64,000 nucleotides of DNA, from the NCBI RefSeq assembly GCF_000002985.6, contig NC_003282.8, forward strand, positions 11,904,001 through 11,968,000, given 5' to 3'. The DNA is from Caenorhabditis elegans (taxonomy: Eukaryota > Nematoda > Chromadorea > Rhabditida > Rhabditidae). The notes beneath the pieces are model-generated. The model was not told where the DNA came from. It saw nothing but the letters and a program-made list of their open reading frames with translations, and did not search any database. This document shows, piece by piece, positions 26,596-39,350 of this stretch. Position 1 is the first letter of the stretch. Each line of letters begins with the position of its first letter. Made by a program: the position numbers and the translations under genes.

Positions 26596-26610
26596 GGGGG
26601 GGGGGGGGGG
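26596..26610 (+). repeat. Poly-G homopolymer of 15 G
   Basis: Fifteen consecutive G lie in otherwise AT-rich intergenic DNA. Such tracts can fold as G-quadruplexes and in C. elegans are the class of sequence lost in dog-1 (FANCJ) mutants. The length may be uncertain in assemblies. Confidence 0.95.
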
Positions 26611-26874
26611 TCAAACCAATGTAGTTTTCAAATGACGTGATATATCCAAATACTAGTCTTCAAACTGGAAATCCCGTACTCTCGTACCTCCCGTACTCTT
26701 CCTTCTTCAACGGTTGAATAGTTATTTTAAACGCTTTTTACTGGTATTCAACAATATGTTCTGATGATTCATTATTACTTGTTTCATTACGTATTTCCTG
26801 TTCTAATTTCCGTTCGCCAAAGTTCTTGTTAAAACTTCGAGTAAAATTCCGATTTTTGATTCTCTTTTCAGGAG

Positions 26875-29800
26875 ATGTCTTCTCGTCTTTTTGTCTTCTT
26901 TCTTATCTGCTACGCAACGGCTGACAAAATCGAGAAAGAGTTGATTTCAGATGGATTTCAGGTTGGGATTTTTTTGTTGAAATTTAAATTAAATTTGAAA
27001 TTAAATCTGAAAATGCTTACACTATTTTCCTAAAACTTACCGTCATTTGGAATTTGTTTTTGTTGAGAGTTCCTTTGTTGCTCTAAAAAATCTGAAATAT
27101 GAAATCTGAATCGCCGTAATCCAGTCGAGTTTAGAGCTGGTCCAGCTCCCCTCTCAACATTGTTTATTTTGTTCTGAAACTTGTTCTATGTATTTTTTCT
27201 AAACTCAACGCCTCGAAAAAGCTGTTTTGCAGACTTTCAATGACTTTCAAGGTATTCAGGAGTATGCAAACGTTCTGGGAGCTTTTTGGAAATTTTTGTT
27301 TCTAGGAAAATAATCTGAGGATTTTTTTCATCCAAGTCGATTAGAAAAGTCACTTTCTGTTTTGTACGATTACAATTTTTTTCACTTTCTTTAAATATAT
27401 TTAAAGAAATTACTACCATTTGAAATTTCACAAAATTGTCAAAATTGTCAAAATTTGAGTTTAAAGTTGAAAATGGTAAAAATGGTAGACATATTTTTTG
27501 TTTTTATATTCAAGAGAAATTTAATCTGAAATGAAGTACCGTGATTTGTTCCGTTAAAAATTCGAAACATTATTTTTACAAATGTTTATAAACCTGCAAG
27601 TTGCAAAATGTCCTCATTTTTTTCATTTGAGTTTTCCCAATAGCTTCTACGGCAAAGCTGCATTTCTATGGCTTGTCAACTTCAAATTTGCCATCATATC
27701 AGATAAATCAGATAAATTAAGAAAGAATGCCGTAAAGAAAAGAAAGTGATAATATTGAAACAATTTTGCTAGTTGTCTAGGATAAGTTTAGAACCCAGAC
27801 GCATCATCATCAGCTTCACAATTAGATAGTCTCCCATTGGCGGCTACTTTTCTTTCTCTCTCCCAGATCTCCCTGATTTGTTCACTTTGGATGATATATT
27901 ACAAAGTGGCCCGTTTTATTTGATAATGACGTTATCGGCTTGTTCCTAAACGGCCTCCTCCTCCTACCAAGTGTTCTTCGCCAAGTTCAAACGACTAAAT
28001 TCCCAGAATATTCGTTTATCAGTAGGGCACGACCCCCAGTGCGTCTCGGTCCAAAATAATAAAATGAGATAGGGGGATTTTAATTCAGTCGACGATTCTT
28101 TTCAAATCTGCGGTAATTTCCATTTAATGGCCATTCTCTGTCTCCTGTCTTTATTATTGCGAATAATACCCCCTTTTGATTCCGATAGAGTTTTCGCGTC
28201 ATTTTCTTGTTGCGGCTTCATCTTCTCCCTCCTATTCTCCACTAGAAGTCTCCACCAATCATCAGCGTTTATCATTTTCCCCTTCCTTTGCGTACACCGC
28301 GCACCAAAACCAAAGACCAAAAGAGGGCCTTTTTGGAGATAAAGCTGACTTTTTGAAATAAACCATTTTGCGGTTTGTTCCCTCCAATGGGTCATGAGTA
28401 CGATATAGAAGAGGTTTGTTTTTTTTCTTTTAAAAAATAGTTTTAAAGTTCAATCCAAAATCAAATATTCAAATTTTCAGCTCTTCACGTGGAAGTGGGA
28501 CGATGTTCATCACGTCTACGTCATTACAGTATGGCTTCTCATTGCCTCACTAGCTAAAATTTGTACGGTTTTGAAGGTTGAAATTTTTTTGTTGGCATTT
28601 GGTTGATGCTGTATTTGGTTTTAGGCTAGTTTAATATTGCCTTACACGCTCATTTTTTGGAAGCTTGTAATTCGAAATTTTTGGGTTGGCATAAAATTGT
28701 TTAACTATTAGAGAATGGACAAAGTTATAAACAGGAATCAATAGTTTAACTTATAGTCTCTATTAAATGTTCTTTTTTACAAAATTTTAAAGTGCTTAAA
28801 AATTTTTAAATTAAGGATTTCTTTACAAAAAAATATTGCAAAACCCTTCAAAATTTTTCAGTATTCAACCTTATGAAGCCTATATCCAAATGGTGTCCTG
28901 ACTCTTCTTTACTCATTATTGTCGGTTTGGCACTTGGATGGATCCTTCATCAGACATCATTGAGTGGAGCTACTTTAGACTCTCATACATTCTTCCTCTA
29001 TTTACTCCCACCTATCATTTTTGACGCGGGTAATTTTTCAAATCTTTTCTTTGATTCTTCTATGTATTTCGAAAATTCAATTTTTAGGTTACTTCATGCC
29101 TAATAGAGCTTTATTCGAAAACTTTGACTCTGTTCTAGTGTTCTCAGTTTTTGGAACAATTTGGAATACATTTGCCATTGGTGGTTCACTTCTTCTTATG
29201 GCTCAATATGATCTCTTTACAATGTCTTTCACTACTTTTGAGATTCTCGTTTTTTCTGCGCTCATCTCCGCAGTCGATCCAGTTGCAGTAATTGCAGTTT
29301 TCGAAGAGATTCATGTTAACGAATTTCTGTTCATTAATGTATTCGGAGAAGCACTTTTCAATGATGGTGTCACTGTTGTTCTGTATCAAATGTTCAAAAG
29401 TTTTGCACTGATTGGATCCGAGAACCTGTCAGTTTTGGATTATGCAACTGGTGGACTTTCATTCTTTGTGGTTGCTCTAGGAGGAGCCGCAGTTGGAATC
29501 ATTTTTGCAATTGCTGCCAGTCTGACCACGAAGTAGTTAGAGAAACATTTTGTTACCATACAAATTTTTGTTCCAGATATACTTATGACGTGAGAATTCT
29601 TGCTCCGGTCTTTATTTTTGTGTTACCTTACATGGCCTACCTTACAGCTGAAATGGTTTCACTTTCCTCCATCATAGCGTGAGTCTTATATTGATAGAAC
29701 AATCTCGACAACTGCTGAAGTTGGTTGAGAAGTTGCTAACGTTAGTTGACTTAACAGATGGGATACAGAAGTTTTTATAAAAAGCCAGAATTAATTTCAG

Positions 29801-31630
29801 AATCGCAATTTGTGGAATGCTCATGAAACAATACATTAAAGGAAATGTTACTCAAGCAGCTGCCAATTCTGTAAAATATTTCACAAAAATGCTTGCTCAA
29901 TCTTCTGAAACTGTCATCTTCATGTTCCTCGGGCTCTCCACAATTTCTTCTCAACATCACTTTGACCTCTATTTCATTTGCGCAACACTATTCTTCTGTC
30001 TCATTTATAGAGCCATTGGAATTGTTGTTCAATGTTATATTTTGAACCGATTCCGTGCCAAAAAGTTCGAAATGGTTGATCAATTCATCATGTCATATGG
30101 AGGTCTTCGTGGAGCCATTGCCTATGGTCTTGTCGTCTCAATTCCAGCTTCAATTACTGCTAAACCAATGTTTATCACTGCGACAATTGCAGTGATCTAC
30201 TTCACTGTATTCCTTCAAGGAATCACAATTCGACCATTGGTCAACTTTTTGAAGATTAAGAAGAAGGAGGAAAGAGATCCAACGATGGTTGAAAGTGTTT
30301 ACAATAAATATTTGGATTACATGATGTCTGGAGTGGAAGATATTGCTGGACAGAAGGGGCATTACACTTTCATTGAGAAGTAAGTTATTTTTTTGAGTAG
30401 GTGGAAACCCCAAGAGGATTTCTAAAAAAATTGGCTTATAAAAGTTTCTGAAAAAAATGAAGAGAAGTTTCCATGCTTATGTAGGCATAAAATACTCTCG
30501 CCTACCTACACCTGCATTGTGCCTATACGCAGGCCTACAGCAAAAGTGCACTTGACTACTTTATTCCTTTCACAGTTCTAGGTGTCATACCTATAATTTT
30601 CTGGTTTATACATTTTTTCTGTAAATGCCTAAACAATAACTGTATTTCGGAGTATACGGTAGTCTATTATTATCTTTTCAATAACTATTATAATTTCAGT
30701 TTCGAGAGATTCAATGCAAAAGTAATAAAACCAGTATTGATGAGACACCAGAAAAGAGAAAGTTTCGATGCTTCATCGATTGTTCGTGCTTACGAGAAAA
30801 TCACATTGGAAGATGCCATCAAACTTGCCAAAGTCAAGAATAATATTCAAAATAAGCGTCTCGAACGAATTAAGAGCAAAGGTAGAGTTGCACCAATTCT
30901 TCCCGATAAAATATCCAATCAAAAGACGATGACACCGAAGGATCTTCAATTGAAGAGGGTTTGTAGATGGAAATAGAATATGGACTTTAATTTCAAAAAG
31001 TTTCAGTTTATGGAATCTGGTGAAAACATTGATTCTCTGTACACGCTCTTCAGTGATCTGCTTGATAGAAAGTTACACGAAATGAATAGACCATCAGTTC
31101 AAATTACGGACGTTGATGGACAGGATGATATTCAAGACGATTACATGGCTGAAGTGGTTAGTTTTATTTTTAGTACCAAGATTTGCAAAAACTTTTTAAA
31201 AATATTGACTTTCTGAAAACATCTTCTGAACTTTCTAAAAATCTAGATATATGTATCTCGATCAAGTTCAATGTTTATCAATTTTCTTATCGAATTTTTA
31301 GAATTTTTTATCTTGGGAATTTTTTTTTATTTTTTTTTCAAAATTCTTGTTGTAATTTTTGCTTATTTTTTCTTTTTTAATTCTCGTATAAGTTCACTTC
31401 ACAAACCGGAGATTCAATTTCAAGCAGAAAATCATTAAACCAGTGTGACGAGACAACATACATTGTGACATCATCTCCACCTTTATTTTTTCTTGCAGGG
31501 ATCACGATCGAACCTCTCAGCAATGTTCCGAAGTACGGAACAACTGCCATCAGAAACGCCATTTCATAGTGGTAGAAGACAATCGACAGGAGATTTAAAT
31601 GCAACACGAAGAGCTGATTTCAATGTTTGA
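26875..31630 (+). CDS. nhx-3: Sodium/proton exchanger NHX-3 (SLC9 family), two alternative starts
   Basis: It exchanges Na+ for H+ across a membrane (Pfam Na_H_Exchanger). The long form uses exons 26875-26961, 28481-28562, 28862-29029, 29088-29532, 29577-29678, 29801-30379, 30700-30958, 31007-31156 and 31499-31630, 667 residues. Exon 1 encodes a signal-like hydrophobic N-terminus (LFVFFLICYATA). Conserved NHX motifs follow in order: LFTWKWDDVHHVYV, FDAGYFMPNRALFENF, SAVDPVAVIAVFEE, FGEALFNDGVTVVLY, MFLGLSTIS, MSYGGLRGAIAYGL, then a cytoplasmic regulatory tail of about 200 residues starting near the VNFLKIKKKEER segment. A second first exon at 28387-28413 (MGHEYDIEE) also ends in phase 0 and fits the same acceptor. 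AATAAA lies near 31702. The identity as nhx-3 rests on family plus neighbourhood. Confidence 0.92.
28387..28413 (+). CDS. nhx-3: Alternative first exon of nhx-3
   Basis: ATG-GGT-CAT-GAG-TAC-GAT-ATA-GAA-GAG ends at a GT donor 67 bp upstream of the exon shared by both forms and is in phase with it. The frame upstream reaches a stop within 12 codons and no plausible AG acceptor precedes it, so it can only be a first exon. The resulting 647-residue form lacks the signal-like N-terminus, so promoter choice would change targeting or the first membrane segment. Confidence 0.65.
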
Positions 31631-33418
31631 CATTCAATTGAAACCTCTTCGATATGTTTTTGTAGTAATTCTCGCCATAACGAAAAAAAACTGTAATAAT
31701 AATAAATTTATCGCTTTTATTGAAACATTTCAAAGTTTCATCAGAGTGGGGAACTTCATCAAAACAAGTATCAAGGCAATTTTGAAATGAAAATAAACTT
31801 CATAAAATTTCGAAAAAAATTTTGGTTAGTTTTCTTATCAAAGTAGATTTCAGCTAGAAACTGGTAATGTAAATTTTTGATTCACAGATTGTTTTCTTCT
31901 CTCAAAATTTTGGTTCTGATATTCACAGTTAGATTCATATACAAAATTTCAAAACTTTGTTCTAAAGTTTTATTATTCACACCTGACAACAAATCTAACC
32001 TGGAGACTTAGACAGACTTCTAAAAAACACCCCATACACATACACATTCTTTCGCTCTTTTTCATCTCTCTTACTCTCAATTTTCCGTCATTTTCCACTG
32101 GCCTGTTACACTGGTCGAAAAGTATGCTCACATAAGATATAGAGAGACAGATAGCACAATAAATGAGGAGACATTAATTGTACCAATACCGACAAAGATA
32201 TCTCACCCCCTTCCCGAAACCATGCTTTGATTTTTTTTTTCAATCATTTTATTTCGATTTAAAAAATTTTCACAGGAGGTCCCAATTTTTGTTCGACCAG
32301 ATGCAGCTTTGCAAAATAATATACGAGTTGTAATAGGAGTTAGAGGAAAATATATTTTATGTGCCATGCCTCAAAATAGCTAGGAAAAATAACTTGAACG
32401 TTCAGGGAAAACTCATAAGAATATTTTTCTTAAAACTTTACTACTTTTATATGGGGAAACTTTTTGAAATTTTTTAATGATTTTCAAATATTTCAATACA
32501 ATATTAATGTTTTTTTTAAATTTTGAACTTACTCACAATCAAAAAACAACTGTTTTTTTTTAAATTTTTAATATTCTAATTACAATCATGTTGTGTTTTA
32601 TACTCAAATTTTTTGAGCATAGTTGTATTAATTTAAGAACAGCATTCCAAAAAGCTAGCAAGTTTACCTAGGATTACCCTGAAAATTTCCCAAATACTAT
32701 CAATTTTTAGCGAATTTATACGTAATACTTGAAACTTTCTTTCAAATTCAGAATTGTTAGAAACCCAAACAAAAATCCCACCTGTGTTACGCTTCTTTTG
32801 AAAAAAATAAAATTGCGCGGGAAATACGGCACATTTCCATTGACTTCTTCACGGACGCAAAACATCACATTTCACGCGCATTTTTCTCAAAACTGAAAGT
32901 GAATCGAAATCGAACTCGAAAGTTTGAAATGTTCAAAGCATTCCAGTTTTTTAATTGAATAAAAAACTAGAATATATCACAATTTTCAATAAAGTGCTGA
33001 TATGATCTTTCGATCTCTTAAGAATTCTTTAAAGATTCAGAGCTTCACATTAAAATAGGCGGAGTCAAGATACATCAGTCAGTTGATATATCTGGTACAA
33101 AGTTCATGTCCATCTCTCTTTCTTTTTTATTGTTTGAGTAGACAACTCTTTTTCCACCTTTCACGAACTTTTTTGAAACTAACTACCTACTTTTCCGCCT
33201 AGTTATGGATACGTTTTATGACTGTTTTTTCCGTTTTTTTCTCCACTTTCACTTCAAAACTTTCAAACATCAAAACATTCTTGAAGAAGGCCATTGGCTA
33301 CTGCCAAACTCTTGGGTCTTTGACCGCGAATCAATCACGTAATAGGTTATCGTTCAATCATTAATCACGTCTTCAACCGTTTCATTTTTTTGTCATCTTT
33401 TCATTTTTGCGTTTTAGA
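31631..33418. other. Intergenic between nhx-3 and the SLC5 gene
   Basis: Contains the nhx-3 3' UTR and the promoter of the SLC5 transporter. A pyrimidine-rich block at about 32030-32200 has several GATA-core sites (ATAAGATA, AAAGATATC). The rest is AT-rich with no supported exon. The AG just before the ATG at 33419 (TTTTAG then one base) suggests trans-splicing. Confidence 0.5.
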
Positions 33419-36400
33419 ATGTCTAAGGACGTCTCACTTCATTGGTTGGATTATGCGATTTTTGGATTGAGCATTGGATTATCATTGAGCACAGGAGTAT
33501 ATCATGCAATTAAGTGAGTTAATTTGTTTTTGAAACAATTTTTACTCATTTTTAGCAATTTCTGTCATCACAAAAAACTCAGATCTCCAAATTCTTATAA
33601 CTTCTGAATCAAATGTGGCACGTATACTTTAAATATTTTGCTTCAAATATTTTATTAAACAAAAAAAAAGAGCTTTTCATTGCGATTTCGTAGCTTCTAT
33701 TTGAGAAATTTCAATTTTCTATAGTTTTTTGATAAAATTGAAATTTTGAAAATTTCCAATTAAAAAACAATTACAAAAAGCACTATCTCAACTTTAGGAC
33801 AAAACAGTTGGCACACTTTTTGGGGAATTCCTCTCTTTTTAGGATTAAAAAAAATCAGCAAAAAAAGGCTTTCAGGTCAATTTCAATTTTTTCAAACTCA
33901 ATACTTTAGTATTGAAAAGTCCCTCGATTTTTCTAAATAATAATGTTGAAAATTTTTTAATATTTCCATATTGTCAAAAGTTATTAAATTACTTTTTAGA
34001 AAAAATCCAGAAAAAATCCATCTCCAATTTGTTCTTTATTCCAGAAGTCGAATAATTCTCCGTCGAGGGGACAGAACAGCAAAAGAGGAATATTTGATGG
34101 GAGGTCGACAACTTCCCCCACTTCCAGTTGCTCTGTCCCTTTTAACGACATTTCTTTCTGGAATCCTTATGCTTGGGGTACCGGCTGAAATGTTCCAGAG
34201 AGGTGCTCAAATCTGGTTGAACTTTGTGATTGGGGTGGCGTCATCGATTGTCACGTGTTTTGTGTTTCTTCCGGTTTTTCACAAAATGAAGAGCACATGT
34301 CTACATGAGTATTTCATTCATCGGTGGGTTATTTTCAGATTCAAAATTTTCCAGAAAATTGTGAAATCTTTAACGTCGAGGAATTGTAACAATTTAGAAA
34401 CATAGATTTTTTTGAAAAATAACTTAAAGCTGTTCTAGACTTATCAAAAACTTTTAAAAAGTTAAGTACATACATTTGCATTTAAATTTTTTAACAGATA
34501 TTCAGGTAGCTTGATAAATTTTTTCAAGCTTTCGGAAAACCAAAATTCACAACATTATTCTCTGCAATTTCAGATATAACTCAATTCTCATCCGACGTCT
34601 CTTTTCCCTTCTCTTCCTATTATTCACAATTGTGTACATGTCAGTTGTACTGTATGCTCCTTCAGTTGCTCTTTCTCCCGTCCTTCAAATCAACAAATGG
34701 TATTTGGTTTTAGTATGTTTAATCTCTATCCTCCAACAACATCAAACATCACATTTCAATTTAAGATCTTTGGCTGCACAACAACATTGTACACATGCCT
34801 TGGAGGATTGAAGGCTGTAGTTTGGACTGATTCTTTGCAGGCAGTTATAATGTATACTGGAGTGTTCACTTTGATTTACAAAGGTCTTTCACATCCAAGA
34901 GTTGGAGGTCTGGAACGAGTTTTGAGTATTGCTTGGGATAGTGGAAGAATTAGTGAATTAGGGAGGATGGATTGGAGAATCGATCAGTATAATAGTCTAT
35001 GGATTAATCTTTTCTCTGGAACAATTGTCTGGTTGGCATCCTTTGGAGTTAACCAGTTGGCTATTCAAAGATATGCAAGTCTTCCAAGTCTTAAAGTTGC
35101 TCAGAGCATTATCATATATACTTTGGCTCCATTCACAGTTCTCTGCTCAATTGTTGCATTTGTTGGATTCATTGCTCTTGCATATTTCTATAATTGTAAT
35201 CCATTAGAAACTGGAGAAGTCAAGGAAAGTGACCATATCACAATCAGCTTTGCCAGGGATATTCTTCGTAAGTTTTGGTTTTAAACATCCGAAAATTTCA
35301 ATTTGATTCCAATTTTCAGAACCAACTCCTGGCCTATTTGGTCTCTATGTCTCGTGTATCATGTCAGCAACACTATCGACACTTTCCAGTGGAATGAACA
35401 GCATGGCAGCGGCAATTTATGAAGATTTCTTGAAAAATAGTTTGGATGGGAAAATTACAGATACTGGAGCTACTAGACTAAATAAGGTATTAATAACTTT
35501 GACAAGGGAATTATTTCCAAAAAATAAAGCTTTTTGAATAGGCGCCTAGAAACTTTTAGCGGCAGAGTTTTCAAACTGGAAAAAATAGTTCTGAAATTAT
35601 GCAGTTCGTTTTTTCACTACTTTCAAGGTCTGTAAAATAGCTCTAAATGTGGATTTTAGATGATTTTTAGAGACCGGCAATCATTCTACATTAAAAAAAT
35701 GTTTTTTAGGTCTGCAATAAGATATTTTGAACAAACAAAATTATTCAGTCCACAATTAAAGAAAACAATTTAGAAAATTTGCAGAAAACGGAAAATGTTA
35801 TTTCATATCAGACATGGATTTTCATGCATTATGGAACAAAATTTTCAAAATTTATAACTGTCAAATCAATCAGCAAAGTGAAGTTGTTCAACCCAACTTT
35901 TTTCAGATTATTGTGTTGATCTGTGGGTTGAGCTCAACTGGCCTTGCATTCCTTGCTGAAGTTCTTGGAGGAAGTCTTCGTATTTGCATATCTGTAATGG
36001 GAGCAATGTCTGGTCCAATGGTTGCTATATTCGTATTAGCTCTTTTTTTCCCAAAGAGCGGATCAAAATCATGTCTCATCTCATTTTTTCTTTCGAATCT
36101 CTTCTGTTTAATTATTTGCATTGCCAATTACATCCAAGATCCATACCACGATCTCTTTCTTCCAACGAATACTACCTTGGAAGGATGTAATGGAAATTCA
36201 AACTTTACGATACGTATGATGCCAACTTATGATGCTCATTATGGAAATCCGGATACTTTGTACATTTCAAGAATATCCACGTATTCTTACGCAGGAGTCG
36301 GCTTTGTACTTATGATCATCATCGGATGGATCGCCTCACTTTTCGAAGAGTCTGATCATAAAGTTGAGAAGATCCGACATTTAACATTTTCTGGCAGAAA

Positions 36401-36508
36401 GTAAGTTTAAGATTTTATTATAATCCCGAAATAACTTTTATCATTTACAGCGAGCCCTGGCCAGATACACATCATGAGTTTGACCATTTCTTGAAAGAAA
36501 TCAAATAG
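33419..36508 (+). CDS. SLC5-family sodium:solute symporter, 577 aa
   Basis: A sodium-coupled solute transporter of the plasma membrane (Pfam SSF), closest in pattern to the SMVT/SMCT/iodide branch; the substrate cannot be read from sequence. Exons 33419-33513, 34045-34323, 34574-34712, 34766-35267, 35320-35486, 35907-36400 and 36451-36508 give 577 residues. Landmarks: LDYAIFGLSIG in the first helix, EEYLMGGRQLPPLPVALSLLTTFLSG, VYMSVVLYAPSVALSP, YTCLGGLKAVVWTDSLQ, FGVNQLAIQRYASLPS, SATLSTLSSGMNSMAA, and LGGSLRICISVMGAMSGPM. A loop near the C-terminus has several N-glycosylation sequons (TNTT, NSNFT). The intron 34713-34765 is only 53 bp with a TTTAAG acceptor; I chose it because it restores the family motif. 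AATAAA lies near 36588, converging on the next gene. Confidence 0.9.
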
Positions 36509-36602
36509 AAAGCATGACAAATTGCGTGTTAATTAGGATGAAAGCTAGATTGTGTTTTGATAAAAACGGGTGATCCGGAAATTTGAAATAAAATTATTCC
36601 AT

Positions 36603-38385
36603 TCAAGCTTTTGCCATTTGTTCCTTGAAATCCGACATGTCAATATTGCAACATAAACGAGAACCTCCATCGATTATAATACTTTGTCCGACTATACATT
36701 CAGACACTTTTCTGGAAAAGATTTTATTTTTATTATCATAAATAACGTTTTCTCTAGTGGAGGCGTCTCGGGAGCGCATTTTCCCGTTATTTATTGTCCA
36801 GTCAGATGGCAGATTTTTTTGTTAGTGTTCCAATTATGTTTCGTGTTGTTTGATTTTATAGGAGATTATTTTACTCATTCTAGATTTTTTGAAATCCCGA
36901 TCAACTTTGTGATTTGTTTTTAGATTATCTACAGTACATGTGACTAGCTCCTGCCCGCTTTCACTTTCCCGGACCTCCAAAAAAAATGAAATCCAAAAAA
37001 TTGAAATACAGGGATCCAATAAAGTGGCATTGTGGCAACAAATTGCACACAGAGGATACAATATACACTGTTGAGCACAAGGAGCGCGAGTTAACGTGGG
37101 TTAGAGGCGCTTACATGACGCCACAAGTGACTGATCTACCGTAGTCAGCAAACATTGAAAATAAGTTTTAAATGCATTTTGAAGCAATTTTCTTCCTTTA
37201 AAGAATCTCACCTGTCGGCCAAAAATAATATAGTCTCCGCAACATCGGACGCCTGGCATACCCTTCCCAGAGGAATATACTCGGTCTTGCTCTGCACATA
37301 ATTCTCCATTTTTCTCGCATTATCATCTCCGACTCCGGGTAGTCTGGCGAAGAAAGAAGTGCTCACAAGACCCGGACTTAAAAATCTCAATATGGTATAT
37401 GATCACAATAAAAACTTACTTTACAGTATTCAGCCGAACACCTTTCAGCATATACTCGTGAGCCATGGATCTGCTCATTTGATCTAACGCAGCTTTCGGC
37501 ACAGCGTAATAAGGCATAGACATCACTCCAATCGGTCCAGATGACAAGAATGTTGACACATTTACAATGTCTCCTTTGGTTTTTATAAGATGAGGCATTG
37601 CAGCTTGAGTCAGCATTAGTACACTGAAAAAAAGAGTTTAGGAGGTTTAAACAATTTTTTAAATCATCGAAGAACTAACGATTTGAAATTAGAATTCCAT
37701 GATCTATCCATAACGTCAACTCCCATTTCCCAACCTTCTTTTCCCGTCATATCAACTTCTAGTGTACCTGCATTGTTTATCTGAAATTTGAATGGGAATT
37801 TTATCTACAATGTTTTATTCTTACAGAACATTAAATTGTGTTATGTTTCATTTCACATTTTAGTAGTTTTTTCAGTGAAAGCTTGAAAACCACCAAGAAG
37901 AAAAGCTGGTATGCGTAGCTATGTATATATAAAATTAGATTTTCCACAAAAAATGATCTGATAAACCTTCTCTGTTGGCTAATGTGACCTGAATGTTACT
38001 GACAAAATGGAAGATAATAGAAAAAACTAATTTTGAGTTAATTTTTTAGACAACATGAATTCATAGTCAATGTTAATGGACTCTACACAAATTCTAACAA
38101 ATAACTCACCAAAATATCTAATTTTCCAAAGTTATGAATGACTGTATTAACCATCATTTTTACAAAATCTTCATTGGTAATATCACCGACAGTTGGTAGA
38201 AGATCCCACGGCTTTGCGCCAACTTCCATGCACAATTTTCTAGTCTTCTCAACGTCATCAGCAGATCTTCCATTCAATACAATTTTTGCACCTTCAGCAG
38301 CAAATTTAACTGCAGTTGCTTGTCCAATACCTTTGGAAGATCCAGAAATAAGGACAACTTTTCCAGAGAATCTTGTTCCAGGCAT
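36603..38385 (-). CDS. Short-chain dehydrogenase/reductase, 284 aa
   Basis: A classical SDR; an NAD(P)-dependent oxidoreductase whose substrate is unknown. Exons 38385-38110, 37780-37680, 37623-37420, 37376-37212 and 36711-36603 give 284 residues, normal for the family. Motifs: cofactor site GSSKGIGQA (about 15-23), KLDILINNAG spanning the first intron, a VNVSTFLSSGPIG strand carrying the catalytic Ser, the YAVPK active site (Tyr-x3-Lys), NPGLVST after it, and a terminal GQSIIIDGG segment. No signal peptide. An upstream in-frame Met adds 11 residues; I prefer MPGTRFSGKVV because SDRs usually start just before the first beta strand. The fourth intron (about 500 bp) is unusually large and holds a GC-richer repeat-like block near 37075-37140. 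Its stop lies about 95 bp from the stop of the convergent SLC5 gene. Confidence 0.9.
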
Positions 38386-39350
38386 TTTTGTTGAATAAAC
38401 AAATACTGAATGTTCCAAAAACAGACTTCGGTCTCCTCTGATTGAGTACTTTTGTATGGGTGGCCGCTAACAGCCAATTAGGATTAAATCGATGTTTGTC
38501 TAGTTCCAGTTGTGATGAACTTATTGGATTAATGTTTCAATTAATCTGGCATTTACAGGCGTTCAGTAAACTTTTAATCGTGTTACTGTTTCAAAAAATT
38601 GTTTCTTTGATTCATTTTTAATTACGCCAAATCAAATTTTTGAAAAAAAAGTTTCCATTGAACTTGATGTTCAATTATTGATGAGGTTTTGTTGTTGATT
38701 AGTGTCTAGACAACCAAATTAAAATTTGCGAACACACAAATTAAGTAATGATGGGATTCCGTGCAACTCTAAATTCTATTTTTCAGTTTCTTATTCGAAT
38801 TTCAGGTGAATATTTACTCAATGAGGTTTCTCTCTCCGTCAATTATTCATTCTAGGCGTAAGACGTAGCAGAATCCCATTTTTATATTTCAATTTCTGAA
38901 CCTCAATTGCAGAATATTTTCGAAGTTTTTTCCAACCCATTCAGAGTAACATTTTACTGTAGACTTTAAGTTTTGACGCTTTTATACATTCAACACTTGA
39001 AATCAACGTAATCCTGTGACAATGTACATAGAATATTACTCTCCAATCAGATCAATTTATGTTCGAAACAATCAACTCCTATCCGTTTTTATTCTTTACC
39101 AGCCGTGGTCCGCTCCTTCGGCGCGGCCCCCGACTTCTAGGGCTGAAAATTAATTTTTATGAAACTACCGTAACCCTACAGTATTCCTACCGTACCACTA
39201 TTGTACCACTACAGTACCCCGACTATATCCCTACACTAACCCCAACTCACTATCCCTCCAGAAGTCAAAACTTCACAGACTACAAAGACTACACAGACTA
39301 CAAACTATGGACACACAGAATAAGCGCTTTATATATATAGTAAATGATTT
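38386..39350. other. Intergenic upstream of the SDR gene, with repeat remnants
   Basis: The first part is the SDR promoter. From about 39095 there is a GC-rich patch, then a run of imperfect ACCGTA/TACAGTA-like units (39165-39245) and tandem copies of a GACTACAAA/GACTACACA unit at 39278-39307. These look like degenerate repeat or transposon remnants. No gene is supported. Confidence 0.5.

Larger units (their letters stand above)
24597..26874. other. Intergenic with palindromic repeat and poly-G tract
   Basis: About 2.3 kb without a supported gene. It contains a MITE-like inverted repeat (25297-25518), several GGCAGGC-type repeats (26090-26240) and a 15-base poly-G run at 26596-26610. The final part must hold the promoter of the upstream nhx-3 start; TTTTCAG directly before GAG-ATG at 26875 resembles an SL1 acceptor. 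Confidence 0.6.

Noticed and set aside
28362-28413. Internal exon of nhx-3 extending upstream of the ATG at 28387
   Set aside because: No AG acceptor lies between the in-frame stop and the ATG, so this can only be a first exon.
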